From DATAPD01 sp036265385 (GTDB lineage Bacteria > Acidobacteriota > Terriglobia > Terriglobales > Acidobacteriaceae), in contig DATAPD010000067.1 of the NCBI GenBank assembly GCA_036265385.1, forward strand, positions 62,001-126,000: a stretch of 64,000 bases of DNA, given 5' to 3'. A program made the position numbers and the translations under genes. Within the stretch, counting starts at the first letter, position 1. Each line of letters begins with the position of its first letter. Shown piece after piece: positions 40,836 through 49,077 of the stretch. The notes under the pieces were generated by a model. That model had not been told where the DNA came from and did not search any database. It was given only the letters and a program-made list of their open reading frames with translations.

Positions 40836-40895
40836 TCAGTTCTCGACGAAGGTTTTGAAAGTGAGAGTAGCTTTTGTCCCATTGAGTTGAGACAT
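40836..40895 (-). pseudogene. Fragment of a duplicated arsR 3' end
   Basis: The minus strand encodes MSQLNGTKATLTFKTFVEN and stop. This aligns with the last residues of the ArsR protein at 39756 (VSAQWDEALSRLKTFVEH), including conserved third positions (CCCATTG, CTCGACGAA). Both copies are flanked on the same side by a GGGTGGGGCACCC hairpin, so this is a decayed partial duplication. Confidence 0.6.
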
Positions 40896-40964
40896 GTCTG
40901 AATAGTCGAGGCGAAAAAAGGAGGCACATTACCGGTTCTGAACCTAGAACTAAGAGCGAGAATT

Positions 40965-41007
40965 CCCCACCCTGTCCGCAAAGGTCGCGGACAAGGGTGG
41001 GGCACCC
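40965..41007. repeat. GGGTGGGGCACCC-type hairpin, copy 3
   Basis: CCCCACCCTGTCCGCAAAGG then TCGCGGACAAGGGTGGGGC. Together with copy 2 it brackets the arsR fragment. Confidence 0.75.
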
Positions 41008-41015
41008 TTTTCGTT

Positions 41016-41444
41016 TTATCCAGAAGTGCCGGTGCGAAGGGAATTCAGCATGCTCATGCCTTGCTCGAGCAGACTGGATTGGTGAGGCACTTGTCCATTC
41101 GGCGTGAGCTTATCAATGAGCACAGGGAGGAGAGCCGCGAGCGAGGAACTGGCGGCCGCAGGACTGACGCCGGCGTTCGCTGCCATCTGGTTTACCTGAT
41201 CATGTCCGAGAGCCTGAGTGACCTGGTCGGGCGAGATTGGAAGGTTGTGGCCGGTGGAAACCCAGGAATTGACGATGTCGCCCAAGCCCTTATTTTGGAA
41301 ACCCTGCACAAGGGAGCTCAGACCGCCGGGATGATTCTGGATCATCTGCAGAACGACAGGGAGCAGGGAATTGGATCCTTGCGCGCCTGAGTTGCCCAGA
41401 ACATTTCCGAGTCCCATGTTTTGCAATTCGTCCATTAGACCCAT
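41016..41444 (-). CDS. YidB/DUF937 family protein
   Basis: 142 residues, no signal peptide. The family pattern GLSSLVQGFQNKGLGDIVNSW with STGHNLPISPDQVTQALG (about 40-80) is diagnostic of DUF937/YidB. Homologues are small helical proteins, uncharacterised in most bacteria. The C-terminal SSLAALLPVLIDKLTPNGQV is also family-typical. First of three adjacent minus-strand genes, separated from the next by a hairpin region. Confidence 0.85.
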   Translation of the reverse strand: MGLMDELQNMGLGNVLGNSGAQGSNSLLPVVLQMIQNHPGGLSSLVQGFQNKGLGDIVNSWVSTGHNLPISPDQVTQALGHDQVNQMAANAGVSPAAASSSLAALLPVLIDKLTPNGQVPHQSSLLEQGMSMLNSLRTGTSG

Positions 41445-41522
41445 ACAAACTCTCCTTCGATTAGATAAAACCGTTACGACGAGCGCGGAATGAACTGGCG
41501 CGGGGGGATCGCGCCAGCCCCA

Positions 41523-41846
41523 CTATTTCTGTTTGGCGATGATTTTGTCTTTAATCTTCTTGTAGGTTGCGGCGGGGATCACTTTCTTTTGTACAAGCTC
41601 CGTCTTTTTTGAGTACGGGCGTCCATCGATGATCTTCTGGGAGTAGACGTCACCGATGCCGGGTAGTGCAGCGAGCTGTTCCTTGGTGGCCGAGTTAATA
41701 TCGAGCAAGTCGCCCGCGGGAGCTGCTTCCGCCTTGGCCGGCTTGGTTGATTTCTTGGCGGTATCTTGAGCGGCAGCCGTGCCGACCATGAGAGTTAAAG
41801 CAAACAATGCAACGAGCAGACGTGCGATAAGGTTCCTGCGATTCAT
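41523..41846 (-). CDS. Secreted helix-hairpin-helix (ComEA-like) protein
   Basis: 107 residues. The signal peptide (ARLLVALFALTLMVGTAAAQ) is followed by a Lys/Ala/Pro linker and one HhH domain, LLDINSATKEQLAALPGIGD with IIDGRPYSKKTEL (about 46-80). Such domains bind DNA without sequence preference; ComEA uses one for DNA uptake. The protein would act outside the cytoplasm, soluble or periplasmic. It lies 20 nt downstream of the lysine-rich secreted protein gene and is probably cotranscribed with it. A competence role is not shown. Confidence 0.8.
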   Translation of the reverse strand: MNRRNLIARLLVALFALTLMVGTAAAQDTAKKSTKPAKAEAAPAGDLLDINSATKEQLAALPGIGDVYSQKIIDGRPYSKKTELVQKKVIPAATYKKIKDKIIAKQK

Positions 41847-41866
41847 GAAGTCTCCTTAGTCCTTTT

Positions 41867-42736
41867 TTAGTCTTTCTCTGAAGATTTATAGCCCGCAGCT
41901 TTCGCTTCGGCTTCGGTCATGAACTTTCCTTGCTTGGTTTTGCCGTACCACCGCCCACCCTTGTGATAGACGCCGCTGTCGGTGTTCACCCAAACCATGC
42001 CGCTGTTTTTGGCGGCGGCTATCTGGGAATCCGAGGCCGCCGGTGCACTAGCAGAGGCGGTCGTGTGTTTCGGCGCGCTCGCTGGTGCGGCAGGCTTTGG
42101 TGCAGCGGCGGAGGCTGCCGGAGTAACTGGAGGAGCAGAAGCTGCTGGTGTCGATGAAGCAGGAGTTGCTGCGCCCGTATCGCCAGCAGCAGCCGATTCG
42201 GCTTTTTTACTGCGACGAGCTTTCTTGGGAGCGGCATCCGTAGTGGCAGGAGTTGCGGAGGCTGCTTCTCCACTCGCGTCGGCTGATTTCTTCTTGCGGC
42301 TCTTTTTGCCGGTGTCGGCGGAGGTGTCCGATGCAGTGGCGGTCGTGTCTGTCGAGGCTTCGCTCTTTTTCTTGTGCTTGCTCTTTTTCGAGGTTTCGGC
42401 AGAGGGATCAGTCGAAGCTGTCGTGTTCTCGGCTGCGGCGTCACTCTTCTTCTTGTGCGATTTCTTGGCAGTGCTGTCGGATGCGGTGTCGGCGGCCGCT
42501 GGGTCTGAATCGGCTTTCTTGCTCTTCTTGGCCGACTTCGTTCCTGAGTCGCTGGCCGCTGTGGAGTCGTCGGCGGCAGCCTTGTCCTTCTTCGATTTCT
42601 TCTTGGACTTTTTCGTCGTCGCTGTCGAATCGTCGGTGGACGATTGTGGTTTTGCCAATGCCGGAGAGACTGTGAGGGTCATTAGCAGACACACCAATGC
42701 GGCCCACAGGCTCAATCTGAGAGTCTTCGTAATCAT
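41867..42736 (-). CDS. Secreted lysine-rich low-complexity protein
   Basis: 289 residues from ATG 42736. A signal peptide (LWAALVCLLMTLTVSPALAK) precedes about seven alternations of a basic block (KKSKKKSKKDK, KKSHKKKS, KKSKHKKKS, KKSRKKKS, KKARRSKK) and an acidic Ser/Thr/Ala/Asp block (about residues 30-190). An Ala/Pro-rich spacer (about 190-245) follows. The C-terminal small domain VWVNTDSGVYHKGGRWYGKT with KQGKFMTEAEAKAAGY is a module often found at the end of acidobacterial exported proteins. The basic blocks resemble histone-H1-like tails, so polyanion or DNA binding is plausible; function unproven. Confidence 0.7.
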   Translation of the reverse strand: MITKTLRLSLWAALVCLLMTLTVSPALAKPQSSTDDSTATTKKSKKKSKKDKAAADDSTAASDSGTKSAKKSKKADSDPAAADTASDSTAKKSHKKKSDAAAENTTASTDPSAETSKKSKHKKKSEASTDTTATASDTSADTGKKSRKKKSADASGEAASATPATTDAAPKKARRSKKAESAAAGDTGAATPASSTPAASAPPVTPAASAAAPKPAAPASAPKHTTASASAPAASDSQIAAAKNSGMVWVNTDSGVYHKGGRWYGKTKQGKFMTEAEAKAAGYKSSEKD

Positions 42737-42918
42737 GGATGTTGTCCTCAAGGGGCGTTTTAGGACCAAGTATCGAGACGAGTGGCGAATGGCTCCAGCT
42801 TGGCCGGTCCTTAGGCTCTCGCTAGGAGGTCGCCATGATGCCAGTCTTGCGACCGGAGGTCAACTTGGTTGATCCAGATCAAATGCCATGTGATTGAGCC
42901 ATCAAAAGATTTTCAGGA

Positions 42919-42947
42919 AAAGAAAAGGGCCTTTCCGAAGAAAGGCC
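42919..42947 (-). terminator. Terminator of the glutamate dehydrogenase gene
   Basis: GGCCTTTC / GAAAGGCC (42928-42935, 42940-42947) with a CGAA loop, followed on the minus strand by CTTTTCTTTTCC. It lies about 20 nt past the stop codon. Confidence 0.85.
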
Positions 42948-42966
42948 TAAAGTTCCGTTAGATTGC

Positions 42967-44232
42967 TTATGCGTAAATGCCGCGCTGACGAATGGTGTAG
43001 CCGACGCGGTCGATGGCCAGCATGTATGCGGCGATCCGATTATTTACGCCGTGTGTTTCCGAATAGCGGACTACATCCTCGAATGCGGTGCGCATGATGT
43101 GCTCGAGTTGCTCATTTACGACAGATTCCTTCCAGAAGTAGCCCTGGCGATCCTGCACCCATTCGAAATAGGAGGTGGTTACGCCGCCGGCATTGGCAAG
43201 AATGTCGGGGATGACGAAAACTTTTTTATCCGCGAGAATCTCGTCAGCAGCAGCAGTGGTGGGTCCGTTCGCGCCTTCTGCGAGGATCTTGCACTTCACA
43301 CGGTCGGCGTTGCGGCTCGTGATCTGGTTTTCAGTCGCGGCGGGAACAAGGATGTCGCAATCTGTTACGAGAAGCTCGGCAGGATCGGCGGGCTCAGCGC
43401 CTGGAAATCCATGGACGGTGCCATTGCGCTGACGGAATTCCCAAAGCGCGTTCACGTCCATGCCGTTCTTATTGAACAGGCCGCCACCAACTTCGAGTAA
43501 TCCGATGATTTTGTATCCGGCCTCTGACATCAGGCGTGCGGCGTTGGAACCTACGTTGCCGAATCCCTGCACAATGACGCGAGCCGATTCTCGTGGAATA
43601 CTGAGCTTTTTGATTGCTTCGTCGCACACGATGAGAACCCCGCGCCCGGTCGCTTCGCGGCGACCACGGGAGCCGCCGATGTTGAGAGGCTTGCCGGTGA
43701 CAACGGCAGTCACAGTCTGGCGCATGTGCATGGAATAGGTATCCATCATCCACGCCATGATTTGTTCATTGGTGTTGACGTCGGGGGCGGGAACATCTTT
43801 TTCAGGGCCGATGAATTCGATGAGCTCGGCAGTGTAGCGGCGGGTCATGCGTTCCAGTTCGCCCATCGACATCTTGTGGGGATCACAGATGACTCCACCT
43901 TTGGCTCCGCCGAATGGAATGTTGACGACGGCACATTTCCAGGTCATCCAACTGGCGAGGGCGCGAACTTCATCGAGCGTCACGTCTGGAGCGTAGCGGA
44001 TACCGCCTTTTGCTGGTCCGCGGGCGATGGAATGCTGGACGCGGAAACCGGTAAAAACCTCGAGGTGGCCATCATCCATCTGGACCGGGATGTGAACGAT
44101 CAATTCACGATTGGGATAGCGGAGTACTTTCCACAATCCTTCGTCCAGATTAAGTTTTTGGGCAGCGAGGTCAAACCGGGCGGCTTGCGCCTCCCATGGA
44201 TTTGTTTCCTGCTCCAAGGAAACCGTCTTCAT
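42967..44232 (-). CDS. gdhA: Glutamate/leucine-type dehydrogenase
   Basis: 421 residues from ATG 44232, with GGAGA seven nt upstream. Motifs: the substrate-binding Lys region GPAKGGIRYAPDVTLDEV (about 75-92), catalytic Lys in PFGGAKGGV near 113, and the nucleotide-binding segment VIVQGFGNVGSNAA near 220-233. Its length (about 420) fits the NAD-type hexameric glutamate dehydrogenase clan (GdhA/RocG). It interconverts glutamate and 2-oxoglutarate plus ammonia in the cytoplasm. Monocistronic, with a clear terminator. Confidence 0.92.
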   Translation of the reverse strand: MKTVSLEQETNPWEAQAARFDLAAQKLNLDEGLWKVLRYPNRELIVHIPVQMDDGHLEVFTGFRVQHSIARGPAKGGIRYAPDVTLDEVRALASWMTWKCAVVNIPFGGAKGGVICDPHKMSMGELERMTRRYTAELIEFIGPEKDVPAPDVNTNEQIMAWMMDTYSMHMRQTVTAVVTGKPLNIGGSRGRREATGRGVLIVCDEAIKKLSIPRESARVIVQGFGNVGSNAARLMSEAGYKIIGLLEVGGGLFNKNGMDVNALWEFRQRNGTVHGFPGAEPADPAELLVTDCDILVPAATENQITSRNADRVKCKILAEGANGPTTAAADEILADKKVFVIPDILANAGGVTTSYFEWVQDRQGYFWKESVVNEQLEHIMRTAFEDVVRYSETHGVNNRIAAYMLAIDRVGYTIRQRGIYA

Positions 44233-44442
44233 AGTTGTCTCCAGCATGATTGCGCTTCAGATATGGCCTGACGAGGTCCTTCCCCGTTAGATGCAGGCAA
44301 ATGCTGGAGTATATGCCGCCCCAAGCAGTTGGGCAAGGCGAGGGGGTGAGCGGGAAGGTTCGAGGGTGAGCATCGAATCGAGCCCCTTGGTACGAGCGAC
44401 TCCGGGCTGGAATGCGAGTTCATTGTGCTAGAAAATCAAACC

Positions 44443-44823
44443 ATGTCATCGGTGCGACTGGACAAATGGCTGTGGGCCGCGAGGTTTTACAAGACGCGTG
44501 CATTGGCTGCGCGGTCTTGCGAACTGGGACGTGTGCTGTTTTCGGGACAGCCCGCCAAGCCGGCGCGCGAAGTCCACGTCGGGAGCAAGTTGCGCATCAT
44601 GAACGATAGCGGAGAGTTCGAGATTGAGGTGCTGCAAGTGAGCGAGGTGCGAGGGCCAGCAGCAGTCGCTCAGACGATGTATCGCGAATCGGAGGAGAGT
44701 AGAGAACTTCGCATGAAAGCGGCGGCAGAGCGAAAAGCGTCAAGGGAATTCGAGCAGCTACCGGCTGGGCGTCCTTCGAAGCGTGATCGCAGGAGGATCA
44801 TTCAGTTTCGAGGACGCGGATGA
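44443..44823 (+). CDS. hslR: S4-domain RNA-binding protein (HslR-like)
   Basis: 126 residues from ATG 44443 (MSSVRLDKWLWAARFYKTRA). The S4 domain covers about residues 4-60 (ARSCELGRVLFSGQPAKPAR, VHVGSKL). A basic C-terminal tail (ERKASREFEQLPAGRPSKRD RRR region) is typical of HslR/Hsp15. Hsp15 rescues stalled 50S subunits carrying nascent chains after heat shock. Convergent with the MOSC gene. Confidence 0.88.
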   Translation: MSSVRLDKWLWAARFYKTRALAARSCELGRVLFSGQPAKPAREVHVGSKLRIMNDSGEFEIEVLQVSEVRGPAAVAQTMYRESEESRELRMKAAAERKASREFEQLPAGRPSKRDRRRIIQFRGRG

Positions 44824-44837
44824 GATTGTTCCGTTCG

Positions 44838-45494
44838 TCACACGCGGATGGTACGAGCACCAGCTGCTTTGTCTCGTAGCCATTGTTTCCAGCTCTCGGG
44901 CAAAGCTTCGACCTGCAAAGCGCGCTGCAGCAAGGCTGAGTCTGCCCCATGATCGAGGTAGAGTCGCTGGATGTCTAAGACGTTGACCTGGTGCGGATCG
45001 CGGCTCAGGATTTCGATGTTGTCTCCTGCCGCGACATCCCCTTCTTCTTCCACCAGAAAATAAATTCCGCTGCGCCAGCTCGCTAAAAAGAGCTTAGTCA
45101 TGTCATCGCGCTGAAAGCGGATGCCGAGTTTGTAGCAGGGCAATCTGGGCTGAGTGACTTGCAGCAACGCGGATCCGACCCGCAGACGATCTCCCACAAA
45201 TAGGGTGTCTTCGCTCAGCCCTTCAACAGTCAAGTTCTCGCCGAAGGCGCCGTATGGAAATTCGAGCGAAGGCAACTCGCTCTTCCATTTGGGGTAGTGC
45301 TCGATGGGATAGGCGTAGACCGCCTTGTGAGTGCCACCATGGACGCTCAGATCGGCCTGGCGATCGCCATCAAAATTCAGTCTTCGTAATGGAATGCGAC
45401 CCTCGACCGGATCTTTGAAGATTCCAGTGCTAACGCGCTGCCCGTGCCAAATGACAGTGCGAGGAAGACCCACATTGACGGAAATGACTTTCAT
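44838..45494 (-). CDS. MOSC domain protein (YiiM-like)
   Basis: 218 residues. The MOSC core covers about 1-165, with NFDGDRQADLSVHGGTHKAV (about 40-59), FGENLTVEGL, and the invariant sulfur-carrying cysteine in TQPRLPCYKLG near residue 119. A C-terminal helical extension (VLDIQRLYLDHGADSALLQR) matches YiiM and YuaD. YiiM-type enzymes reduce N-hydroxylated compounds with a molybdenum cofactor. Last gene of a minus-strand operon that starts at 47415. Confidence 0.88.
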   Translation of the reverse strand: MKVISVNVGLPRTVIWHGQRVSTGIFKDPVEGRIPLRRLNFDGDRQADLSVHGGTHKAVYAYPIEHYPKWKSELPSLEFPYGAFGENLTVEGLSEDTLFVGDRLRVGSALLQVTQPRLPCYKLGIRFQRDDMTKLFLASWRSGIYFLVEEEGDVAAGDNIEILSRDPHQVNVLDIQRLYLDHGADSALLQRALQVEALPESWKQWLRDKAAGARTIRV

Positions 45495-45530
45495 GTTTCG
45501 ACCTTTCGAGATGAGGGCTGCTGCGTAGAT

Positions 45531-45938
45531 TTAGAAGATGCGTCTTTCTTCTTTCTCGATCGAGATATCGTTGATACTGGCATAGCGCTTGCGCATGAGG
45601 CCGTCGTCGGCGAACTCCCACATTTCGTTGCCATAGGAGCGGTACCACTGGCCTTTTTCATCATGCCATTCGTACTCGAAGCGGACGGCGATACGCTTTT
45701 CGTGGAACGCCCATAGTTCTTTCTTCAGGCGATACTCGAGTTCTCTCGCCCATTTGCGTTTTAGAAACTGCTTGATCTCCGCGCGTCCTTTGAGAAACTC
45801 GCTTCGATTTCGCCACTCCGAATCTTCGGTATAAGCGAGCGCAACCCGCTCGGGGTCGCGCGTGTTCCAGGCGTCTTCAGCCGCTTGCACTTTCGCAGTC
45901 GCGGTCTCGATCGTAAATGGCGGCACAATGACACTCAT
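45531..45938 (-). CDS. DUF1348/NTF2-like protein
   Basis: 135 residues. The DUF1348 pattern is clear: AEDAWNTRDPERVALAYTED, EWRNRSEFLKGRAEIKQFL, ELWAFHEKRIAVRFEYEWHD and YGNEMWEFADDGLMRKRYAS. SnoaL/NTF2-like cone fold, substrate unknown. Its start overlaps the hydrolase stop codon (ATGA), so it is translationally coupled in the operon 47415 to 44838. Confidence 0.9.
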   Translation of the reverse strand: MSVIVPPFTIETATAKVQAAEDAWNTRDPERVALAYTEDSEWRNRSEFLKGRAEIKQFLKRKWARELEYRLKKELWAFHEKRIAVRFEYEWHDEKGQWYRSYGNEMWEFADDGLMRKRYASINDISIEKEERRIF

Positions 45939-46813
45939 GCGGCTCCTCTCTGCTTTTCACGAAATGTTCGAAGGAAGCGGGCCATGTGTTCGGCGATTTC
46001 GTCGCCGTCCTCTTCAAGTGCGAAGTGTCCAGTATTGAGCAGATGCAATTCAGCGTTCGGAGTGTCGCGAGTGTATGCCTTCGCACCTTCTTCCGTGAAG
46101 AAGGGATCATTTTTTCCCCAGACCACAAGCATCTTTGGCTGGTGCTTACGGAAGTATGTCTGCCACTCAGGGTACAGCTTCACGTTGTTCTGGTAGTCGA
46201 AGAAGAGATCGAGCTGGATGTCCTGATTCCCTGGCGCATCCAACCTAACTTGGTCGAGAGTGTAGGAATCGGGACTGATTGATGCGGGATCGCGAGTGCC
46301 CGTGACATATTGAAAGCGGGTTGTCTCAAGGTTCAAAAACCCGCGCATGACCGCTTCCGATTCTGGCGTGCGCTTATTCCAAAACGAGCGAATTGGATCG
46401 AAAGCTGATCCGAGGCCTTCGAGATAAGCGTTGCCATTCTGCACAACAACTCCTTGGATCGCCTCCGGGTGACGCGATGCCAAGCGAAATCCTATCGGCG
46501 CTCCGTAGTCCTGAACGTAGATGCTGAACTTCTGCAACTTGAGGTGATCAAACAGGAGCTTTTCGATGACGCTTGCAAGATTGTCGAAGGTGTATGTGAA
46601 CCGCGAGCGATCCGGTTGGTCGCTATAGCCGAAAGCGGGAAAGTCCGGCGCAATCACGCGTGCCTCTCCCGCCAGTTTGGGGATCAGGTCCCGAAACATG
46701 TGAGAAGAAGAAGGAAAGCCGTGCAACAACACGATGGTCGGCGCATCGAGCAGCCCTGCTTCGCGATAGAAAATTTTGAGGCCGTCAATGGAAGCGTATT
46801 TGTACTTGGTCAT
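45935..46813 (-). CDS. Alpha/beta hydrolase (haloalkane dehalogenase / epoxide hydrolase-like)
   Basis: 292 residues from ATG 46813 with AAGGAG upstream. LLHGFPSSSHMFRDLIPKLA carries the oxyanion-hole HG motif (about 28-47), and VQDYGAPIGFRLA near 97-110 has Asp as nucleophile, which points to dehalogenase or epoxide hydrolase rather than esterase chemistry. LVVWGKNDPFFTEEG near 235 and the catalytic His in LLNTGHFALEED near 263 complete the triad. Cytoplasmic, no signal. Second gene of an operon with a carboxymuconolactone-decarboxylase-type gene, DUF1348 and MOSC. Confidence 0.88.
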   Translation of the reverse strand: MTKYKYASIDGLKIFYREAGLLDAPTIVLLHGFPSSSHMFRDLIPKLAGEARVIAPDFPAFGYSDQPDRSRFTYTFDNLASVIEKLLFDHLKLQKFSIYVQDYGAPIGFRLASRHPEAIQGVVVQNGNAYLEGLGSAFDPIRSFWNKRTPESEAVMRGFLNLETTRFQYVTGTRDPASISPDSYTLDQVRLDAPGNQDIQLDLFFDYQNNVKLYPEWQTYFRKHQPKMLVVWGKNDPFFTEEGAKAYTRDTPNAELHLLNTGHFALEEDGDEIAEHMARFLRTFREKQRGAA

Positions 46814-46866
46814 TGGAATAACTCCTTGGGCAATCAACATTGGAACTGGCTGCGCGGCGAGCTGGC

Positions 46867-47415
46867 TTACGCGGCTGAGTGAACGGGTTGCACAGCCGGA
46901 AAATCAACTATGGTTCCAGCCAGATGATTGAAGTAGTTCGTGAAAATGTTCAGCGCGATATTGCCAATGATCTCCGTGATTTCGGCGTCGTTGAAACCGG
47001 CGGAGCGCAGAGCGTCGATCTCTGAAGCCGGCAGCTGCCCACGATTCTCAATGACCTTGAAGGCGAACTGCAGCGCAGCCTGCGACTTGGGATCGGTCGA
47101 GTCGGCCTGCTGGGCGGCAAGCATCTGCTGTGGATTGAGTCCTGCTATAGAACCAAGTGCGGTGTGGGCTGAGAGACAGTAATCGCAGTTGTTGGCATTC
47201 GCAACGGCGAGGGCAAGCTGTTCTCGTAACTGAGGCGAAAGCATTCCTTGCGACAGGGCGGCGTTGAAGCTGGTATAGCCAGCGAGTGCGGCTGGCGAAT
47301 TGGCCAGCGTTCTCATCAGATTTGGTACAAGGCCGAGGGCTTTCTGGAACCCGTCGAGAAGTTGCTTGGTCTTGTTGGTAGCGGTTGCTGGATCGAGTGC
47401 TTTCAAAATGGGCAT
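46867..47415 (-). CDS. Carboxymuconolactone decarboxylase / AhpD-like protein
   Basis: 182 residues. The AhpD-type redox centre is present: NNCDYCLSAHTALG (about 76-89), with Cys-x2-Cys and the nearby His. N-terminal VPNLMRTLANSPAALAGYTS and C-terminal ITEIIGNIALNIFTNYFNHL match the peroxidase-related CMD family. Probably an alkylhydroperoxidase-like thiol enzyme. First gene of the minus-strand operon, divergent from the CGNR regulator, which likely controls it. Confidence 0.9.
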   Translation of the reverse strand: MPILKALDPATATNKTKQLLDGFQKALGLVPNLMRTLANSPAALAGYTSFNAALSQGMLSPQLREQLALAVANANNCDYCLSAHTALGSIAGLNPQQMLAAQQADSTDPKSQAALQFAFKVIENRGQLPASEIDALRSAGFNDAEITEIIGNIALNIFTNYFNHLAGTIVDFPAVQPVHSAA

Positions 47416-47475
47416 CGAATCCCCCCTTTCTCAACATCAGATGTACTAACCGTCAAAACGATACATTAATGGTGT

Positions 47476-47505
47476 TATAATTTAAAACGTGGGAGGATGT
47501 AAGGA
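47476..47505 (+). promoter_or_regulatory. -10 element and ribosome-binding site of the CGNR gene
   Basis: TATAAT at 47476-47481, and AAGGAG at 47500-47505 upstream of ATG 47518. The 103-nt divergent gap (47416-47517) must hold promoters in both directions. Confidence 0.5.
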
Positions 47506-47517
47506 GAATCTGGATTC

Positions 47518-48153
47518 ATGCGTCTTAGAGAAGAGGAAGGGGACTGGAAGGGCGGATTTCTGTTCGTTGGAAATCAGTTAGCTCTAGACCTGCTCAATAC
47601 GCGTTCGGTGATCGAGGGTGAGCCTACCGAACTCTTATCTGATTTAGACGCAGTAGTGGCCTGGTTCCAGGCGGCTGGTCTGGTCGGTACCGCGCAAGGT
47701 GTGGCGTTGCGCCGCGATTGGAAGCATATGCCGAATGCAGGCCATGCAGTTTCGCTGATACACGAATTTCGCGAAACGTTGCGGAGGGAAGTTCTGGCCT
47801 GGGAGGGTGGAGGCACAATACGACGATCGACCATTGAGGAAGTTAATACGCTTTTAGCGGCACATCCGAAACTGATTCGTCTGCGCAGTCACAGTTCGGG
47901 CGAGAAGAATGACCTTAGAACGGAGTCTTGGTACGAAATTCAAAAGCCATCCGATCTTCTAGGGCCGCTGGCGCATGCTGCTGCCGAACTATTCACGCAA
48001 ATCGACCGTACGCGTGTTCGAAAGTGCGAACACACGAAATGCGTGCTGCATTTTCTGGATACCAGCAAGAATGGAACGCGTCGCTGGTGCAGTATGAAGA
48101 TGTGTGGGAACAGACTCAAGGTGGCGGCCTATGCGGCCCGCCAGAGAGATTAA
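47518..48153 (+). CDS. CGNR zinc-finger transcriptional regulator
   Basis: 211 residues. The N-terminal ABATE-type domain (FLFVGNQLALDLLNTRSVIE, about 17-36) binds an unknown ligand. The C-terminal CGNR finger is CEHTKCVLHFLDTSKNGTRR followed by WCSMKMCGNRLKVAAYAAR (about 169-207). Family members act as stress-responsive regulators. It is divergent from the CMD-hydrolase-DUF1348-MOSC operon and is the likely local regulator. Its stop overlaps the convergent hydrolase gene by 4 nt. Confidence 0.9.
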   Translation: MRLREEEGDWKGGFLFVGNQLALDLLNTRSVIEGEPTELLSDLDAVVAWFQAAGLVGTAQGVALRRDWKHMPNAGHAVSLIHEFRETLRREVLAWEGGGTIRRSTIEEVNTLLAAHPKLIRLRSHSSGEKNDLRTESWYEIQKPSDLLGPLAHAAAELFTQIDRTRVRKCEHTKCVLHFLDTSKNGTRRWCSMKMCGNRLKVAAYAARQRD

Positions 48154-48983
48154 GAGCCCAGCAGCATTTCCATGCCTTCGGCGGCGGCTCGAACTTTGGG
48201 ATAGTAGTTGCGGGCTTCCTGAACAACTTTATCGATCAGCACGTCATTGTGGTCGGGGTCGTGATGGAACAGCACAAGTTCCTTTGCCCCGCTTTCCGTG
48301 ACCACGTTGATCGCCTCACGCCAGTGGCTGTGTCCCCAGCCACGCTTGTTCGCCGCGTATTCTTCGGGAAGGTATTGCGAGTCATAGATGAGAACGTCCG
48401 CGCCGGCGGCTAACTTGCGCACGTTCTTGTCGAAGGTGGCATCGCCGGGCTCGTTGTCGGTGGCATATACGACTGTTCCTTCCGGAGTCTCCAGGCGAAA
48501 TCCCATACAACCTTGCGGATGATTCAGCCATTGGGCTTGTACGGCAACCCGATCGCCGAGCGGAACTTTGCCAGCTTCAAGGTCGTAGAAGTCCCGAATC
48601 GCGCGCATCTCGCGGAGATCAACCGGGAAGTAAGGCGCGGCCATCTGTTCTTCCATTACCCGCTCAAGCGCGCGAGTTCGACTGGAAGAATGGAAGATGA
48701 AGCGGCTGTCGCGGTTGTCATAGAGCGGGCGGAAGAAAGGGATGCCCTGGATGTGGTCCCAGTGAAAATGCGAAACGAAAATGTGAGCGGCTACAGGCTT
48801 GTTCTGGAATTCAGAATTGAGCTGGCGACCGAGGGCGCGGAGTCCGGTGCCGCAATCGAAAATGTAGATGGCGTCTCCAGAGCGAACTTCGACGCAGGAG
48901 GTATTGCCCCCGTAACGTAGATTTTCCGGCTGCGGAGTCGGCGTTGAACCGCGCACGCCCCAAAACTTAACGCGCATAGGCAC
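48150..48983 (-). CDS. MBL-fold metallo-hydrolase
   Basis: 277 residues. The metallo-beta-lactamase fold motifs are SHFHWDHIQGIPFF (H-x-H-x-D-H, about 72-85), YATDNEPGD (about 171-179) and the distal His region LVLFHHDPDHND near 237-248. KFWGVRGSTPTPQPENLRYG at the N-terminus is typical of the RNase-Z-like/cyclic-phosphodiesterase subgroup. The substrate is not determinable. It overlaps the convergent CGNR gene end by four bases. Confidence 0.88.
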   Translation of the reverse strand: MPMRVKFWGVRGSTPTPQPENLRYGGNTSCVEVRSGDAIYIFDCGTGLRALGRQLNSEFQNKPVAAHIFVSHFHWDHIQGIPFFRPLYDNRDSRFIFHSSSRTRALERVMEEQMAAPYFPVDLREMRAIRDFYDLEAGKVPLGDRVAVQAQWLNHPQGCMGFRLETPEGTVVYATDNEPGDATFDKNVRKLAAGADVLIYDSQYLPEEYAANKRGWGHSHWREAINVVTESGAKELVLFHHDPDHNDVLIDKVVQEARNYYPKVRAAAEGMEMLLGS

Positions 48984-49077
48984 CGCTTAGAGATTCGCTA
49001 CATGAATCTTCTGCCGGGCCGGAGCTTTACGTCAATTCATCCGCTGGTTCCGCGCAGGAGAAGGGTCTCCCCCTATA

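Noticed and set aside
41982..42872. 296-codon plus-strand ORF, Ala/Phe/Leu-rich and apparently membrane-like
   Set aside because: Exact antisense of the lysine-rich repeat protein; the hydrophobic composition is the complement of Lys/Ser/Ala codons.
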